The notes under the pieces are model-generated. The model saw nothing but the letters and a program-made list of their open reading frames with translations, was not told where the DNA came from and ran no database searches. This document shows positions 31,485 through 34,038 of a stretch of 34,038 nucleotides of DNA, one piece after another (positions within the stretch are counted from its first letter, which is position 1; each line of letters opens with the position of its first letter). The translations under genes were made by a program, and so were the position numbers. This DNA comes from Scenedesmus sp. ARA3. Lineage: Eukaryota; Chlorophyta; Chlorophyceae; Sphaeropleales; Scenedesmaceae. The DNA lies in the NCBI GenBank assembly GCA_004335835.1, contig RWJK01000086.1:1-34038 (forward strand). The letters are read 5' to 3'.

Positions 31485-31925
31485 GTAGGGAGAGCCAGAC
31501 CATAGCTGCTGCTGCTGCAACCTGCTGCTCTGGATGTACACCCAATCCCTGGCACTAGACTAGTGCTGCTGCCCCCAAACAACTTGCCATAACCTGAGCA
31601 AGTGTTGTACCCGAGCGACTTTATCACATCAGGAAGCACCGCTGAGCTGTGTGTCATCTGCTGCTGCTGTTTCTGTTTGCTGAACACATGACGCCTTGCT
31701 GCTGGACGGACGTGCTTACATGGACAGCCCACTTGGAGCGCCGGGAGACCCAGGGCGGGGGGTCTTCTGGCCGAGCTTTGCTTTGGAGGTGCGCAGCTTT
31801 GCTTTTTTCATGCTAGACTGTCCATCTTTACAGCAGCCTGCGACTGACACTGCCAAGGAAGACAGCACCGTGGGCTGTGCCTCGACGGGTGCTAGAGCAG
31901 CAGCGCCAGCAGCACCGTCAGCACC

Positions 31926-32415
31926 ATGCTGCTGTCGCAAGGCTGAAAGCAGCGCCAGCTGCTGCCGCCTGGTGGGCAGCCCACCCGCAGCAACAGCTCC
32001 CTTTGCTGCTCAGCACACAGGCTGCATGCCCCACAGCATGGTTGCATACAGGCAGCAGCAACTGCAGCAGCCAGCAACAGAAACGACGGCAGCAATGCGG
32101 GCAGGTGCGTCGGCTTCCCCTTGCTGCTGCAGCAGCACGCAAGACGGCAGCTGCTGCTCCCGCCTGCTGCAATGAAGGACGGCAGCAGTGCAGGAGATAC
32201 CTCATTCAATAGCAGCAGCGGCAGCAGCAGGGGCCGTGGCAGCGGCAGGGGTCGTGGCATGAGCAGATGAGGCAGCAGTGGGGGGAGGGGAGGAGGCAGC
32301 ACGCACAGCTGGGACGGCAGTGGCAGCAGTAGCGATTCCACCGGCCGTAGCAGCAACAGTGGCGGGGCTTCTGGCAGTAAGAAGGCATGGCAGGGGCCAG
32401 CACCACGTGGCAGGG

Positions 32416-32446
<31 letters not shown>

Positions 32447-32656
32447 CAGCAGCAGGGGGCGTGGCAGCAGCAACAGCTACGGTGACAGAGGCACTGGCAG
32501 GCTCAGCTGTGACGGCAGCAGCGGGAGTGACACTGATGACGGCAGCAGCAGCAGCAGCAGCAGCAGCCGTGATAGCCAAGGGTGTGGCAGCTACACAGGC
32601 AGAGGCAGTGGCAGAGCTTTTTACGATGGCAGCAGCAGGGAACGGGGCAGTAGTGG

Positions 32657-32699
<43 letters not shown>

Positions 32700-34038
32700 G
32701 GAGGTGGCCAGGTGAGGCTGCAGCGGCAGTTACAGGCAGGGCACAGCAACAATCCTCATGCTGTGGACAGCTTCAAACCCGGTGCCCCGACACTCTTCAT
32801 GCTGTTGATGATCTGAGCACTTTCGCGTGTCTGTGTGTGCCATGATCATCTGCCTTTATCACACATTGGCATGCATCATGGTTTGAGCAGCAGCTGCACA
32901 CCCCACTCAGCAACTGCACTTCTGAGGCTCTGCTTGTGTTTGCAGGGGTGGGATTCCCGGCAGATCACCGCAGCAATCATGGACAGCAGCACAGAGCAGC
33001 AGCTGGCGGCAGTCATATATCAGCACCTTGACAGCATGGACGCCATCAACCTGTCAGCAGCCATCATGAAGCTGTCCAAAGTCAGGTGCAGAGACCCACA
33101 GCTGTACACAGGCTGTGTGCAGCGCTACCTGCACTTCGCAGCGGCTGACAGCACTCGCAACCTGTCCAATGTGACGTATGCGCTATGCAAGGCACCTGCA
33201 GCAGTCAGGCGGCAGCAGCAGACAGCACTGCAGCAGCAGCTGGTGCCAGCTTTCGTGGCCAAGGTTGCAGGCGCCAATGCACAGGACATCAGCAATGTGC
33301 TTTATGGCATGGCAGTCAGTGGACAGAGGTTGCCGGAGGGGAGCCTGCGGCAGCTTCTCACCATTTGTGGGTCAGGTGCAGCGGGCCAAACCACAGGAGG
33401 TGTCCAACACCGTGTGGGCTGTGGCAACCATGGGGCAAACAGTGCCAGCTGGGCAGCTGCAACAGCTGCTGGGTGCTTTTTTAAGTGTCCTACGGCAAGC
33501 CACACCACAAGCAGTGTCAAACACGCTGTGGGCAGTGGCCACCATGGAGCAAACAGTGCCAGCTTGGCAACTGCAGCAGCTGCTGGCAGCATCTATCAGC
33601 ATGCTGCAGCACGCCAATCCACAGAATGTGTCCAACACCTTGTTGGCAGTGGCAAAGATGGGGCTGACAGTGCCAGCTGGGCAGCTGCAGCAGCTGCTGG
33701 GTGCACTTGTCAGCATGTTGCAAAAGGCCAATCCACAGGATGTTTCCAACACGCTGTGGGCTGTGGCCACCATGGAGCAAACAGTGCCACCTGGGCAGCT
33801 GCAGCAGCTGCTGGGTGCATTCACCAGCATGCTGCGGCAGGCCGACCCACAGAATGTGTCCAACACGCTGTTGGCCTGTGCCAAGCTGTGCTTCCTTCCT
33901 CAGCAGCTGCTGGCAGCACCAGGGCTGGCAGGGCTGCTGCAAACAGGCACCCCTCAGGCTCTGACCAATGCAGCGTGGGCTTGTGGCCAGCTGGGCCACA
34001 GGGATGAGCAGCTCATGGCGGCACTGCTGGCAGAGGCA
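31926..34038 (+). pseudogene. Second OPR paralogue, three lesions, cut by window edge
   Basis: Tandem paralogue of the OPR-RAP gene. The first exon runs 31926-32711 and the second starts at 32946 and continues past 34038, so the RAP domain is not seen. The start codon is in the same place as in the first copy (CACCATGCTG). Lesions: TGA at 31944-31946 (codon 7, where the first copy has TGC), TGA at 32268-32270 within the Ser/Arg/Gly-rich linker, and a frameshift near 33362-33364 (ACC-A-TTT; two bases appear lost). After the shift the correct frame resumes and stays open to the edge, with five OPR repeats at an exact 114-base period (33385, 33499, 33613, 33727, 33841). The Tyr codon replaced by TAA in the first copy is intact here (TAC 33126-33128). 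A different start inside the linker would avoid both TGAs, but not the frameshift. Confidence 0.82.
32658..32697 (+). repeat. CAG run encoding polyglutamine in second OPR copy
   Basis: About thirteen CAG units in frame close the Ser/Arg/Gly-rich linker just before the exon donor. The first copy has no Gln run at this place (it has Ser runs), so the expansion arose after the duplication. Confidence 0.9.

Larger units (their letters stand above)
26850..34038 (+). repeat. Tandem segmental duplication, about 4.5 kb period
   Basis: Matching landmarks run in the same order in both units: an ACTGCCCAG|GTAGGG donor (27107 and 31484), CACCATGCTG (27408 and 31926), a Ser/Arg/Gly-rich exon ending at a GTGAG donor (28145 and 32711), the next exon start (28435 and 32946) and the 114-base repeats. 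Offsets are 4,377-4,518 bases. The second unit leaves the window at 34038. Confidence 0.9.

Noticed and set aside
28615..32270. Reassigned stop codons
   Set aside because: The lesions are TAA in one gene and TGA in the other, while TGA and TAG end THIC, the dehydrogenase and the LRR gene at family-expected places. The standard code fits.
32202..32715. Ala-rich frames over the second OPR linker (both strands)
   Set aside because: Out-of-frame readings of the same repeats; the Ser/Arg/Gly frame ends in phase at the donor at 32711 and matches the first copy.

Overview
The window reads as nuclear DNA of a chlorophyte green alga. Every recognisable gene is on the + strand, is split by many GT-AG introns of about 150-1,200 bases, and sits in DNA saturated with CTG/CAG trinucleotides. 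The gene content (plastid-type ThiC, and OPR proteins ending in a RAP domain) points to Chlorophyceae, perhaps a Scenedesmus/Tetradesmus-like alga. That placement is inference from gene style only.

Layout. 1-643: upstream DNA with palindromes and a TATA-like box. 644-9303: THIC, the thiamine pyrimidine synthase, 17 exons giving an apparently complete 623-residue protein. 9304-10772: intergenic. 10773-15468: a zinc-dependent medium-chain alcohol dehydrogenase of the CAD/YahK type, 9 exons, 352 residues. 15469-16261: intergenic. 16262-24046: a large protein (about 1,438 residues, 12 exons) with an F-box-like N-terminus, leucine-rich repeats and a low-complexity, hydrophobic C-terminal third. 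24047-24890: degenerate tandem copies of that gene's own last coding segment. 24890-26850: no gene I can support. About 26850 to the window end: a tandem duplication with a period near 4.5 kb carrying two OPR-RAP paralogues. The first (27408-30204) is interrupted by one TAA. The second (31926 to the edge) has two in-frame TGAs and a 2-base frameshift.

The genes do not form a pathway together. What unites the window is its structure. In THIC, the dehydrogenase and the F-box/LRR gene, short exon edges, with their splice sites or stop codons, recur one to five times in the neighbouring intron or 3' flank. The copies differ from the real exon mostly at synonymous third positions, which neutral decay would not give. 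Either these are used alternative exon ends, or they come from a second haplotype or homeologue (real or assembly-made), or the repeats are regularly homogenised. This is the observation I would follow first.

More than half of the introns also end in a CTG-rich run just before the acceptor, while the same triplet reads as CAG/AGC/GCA in exons and gives Gln, Ser and Ala runs.
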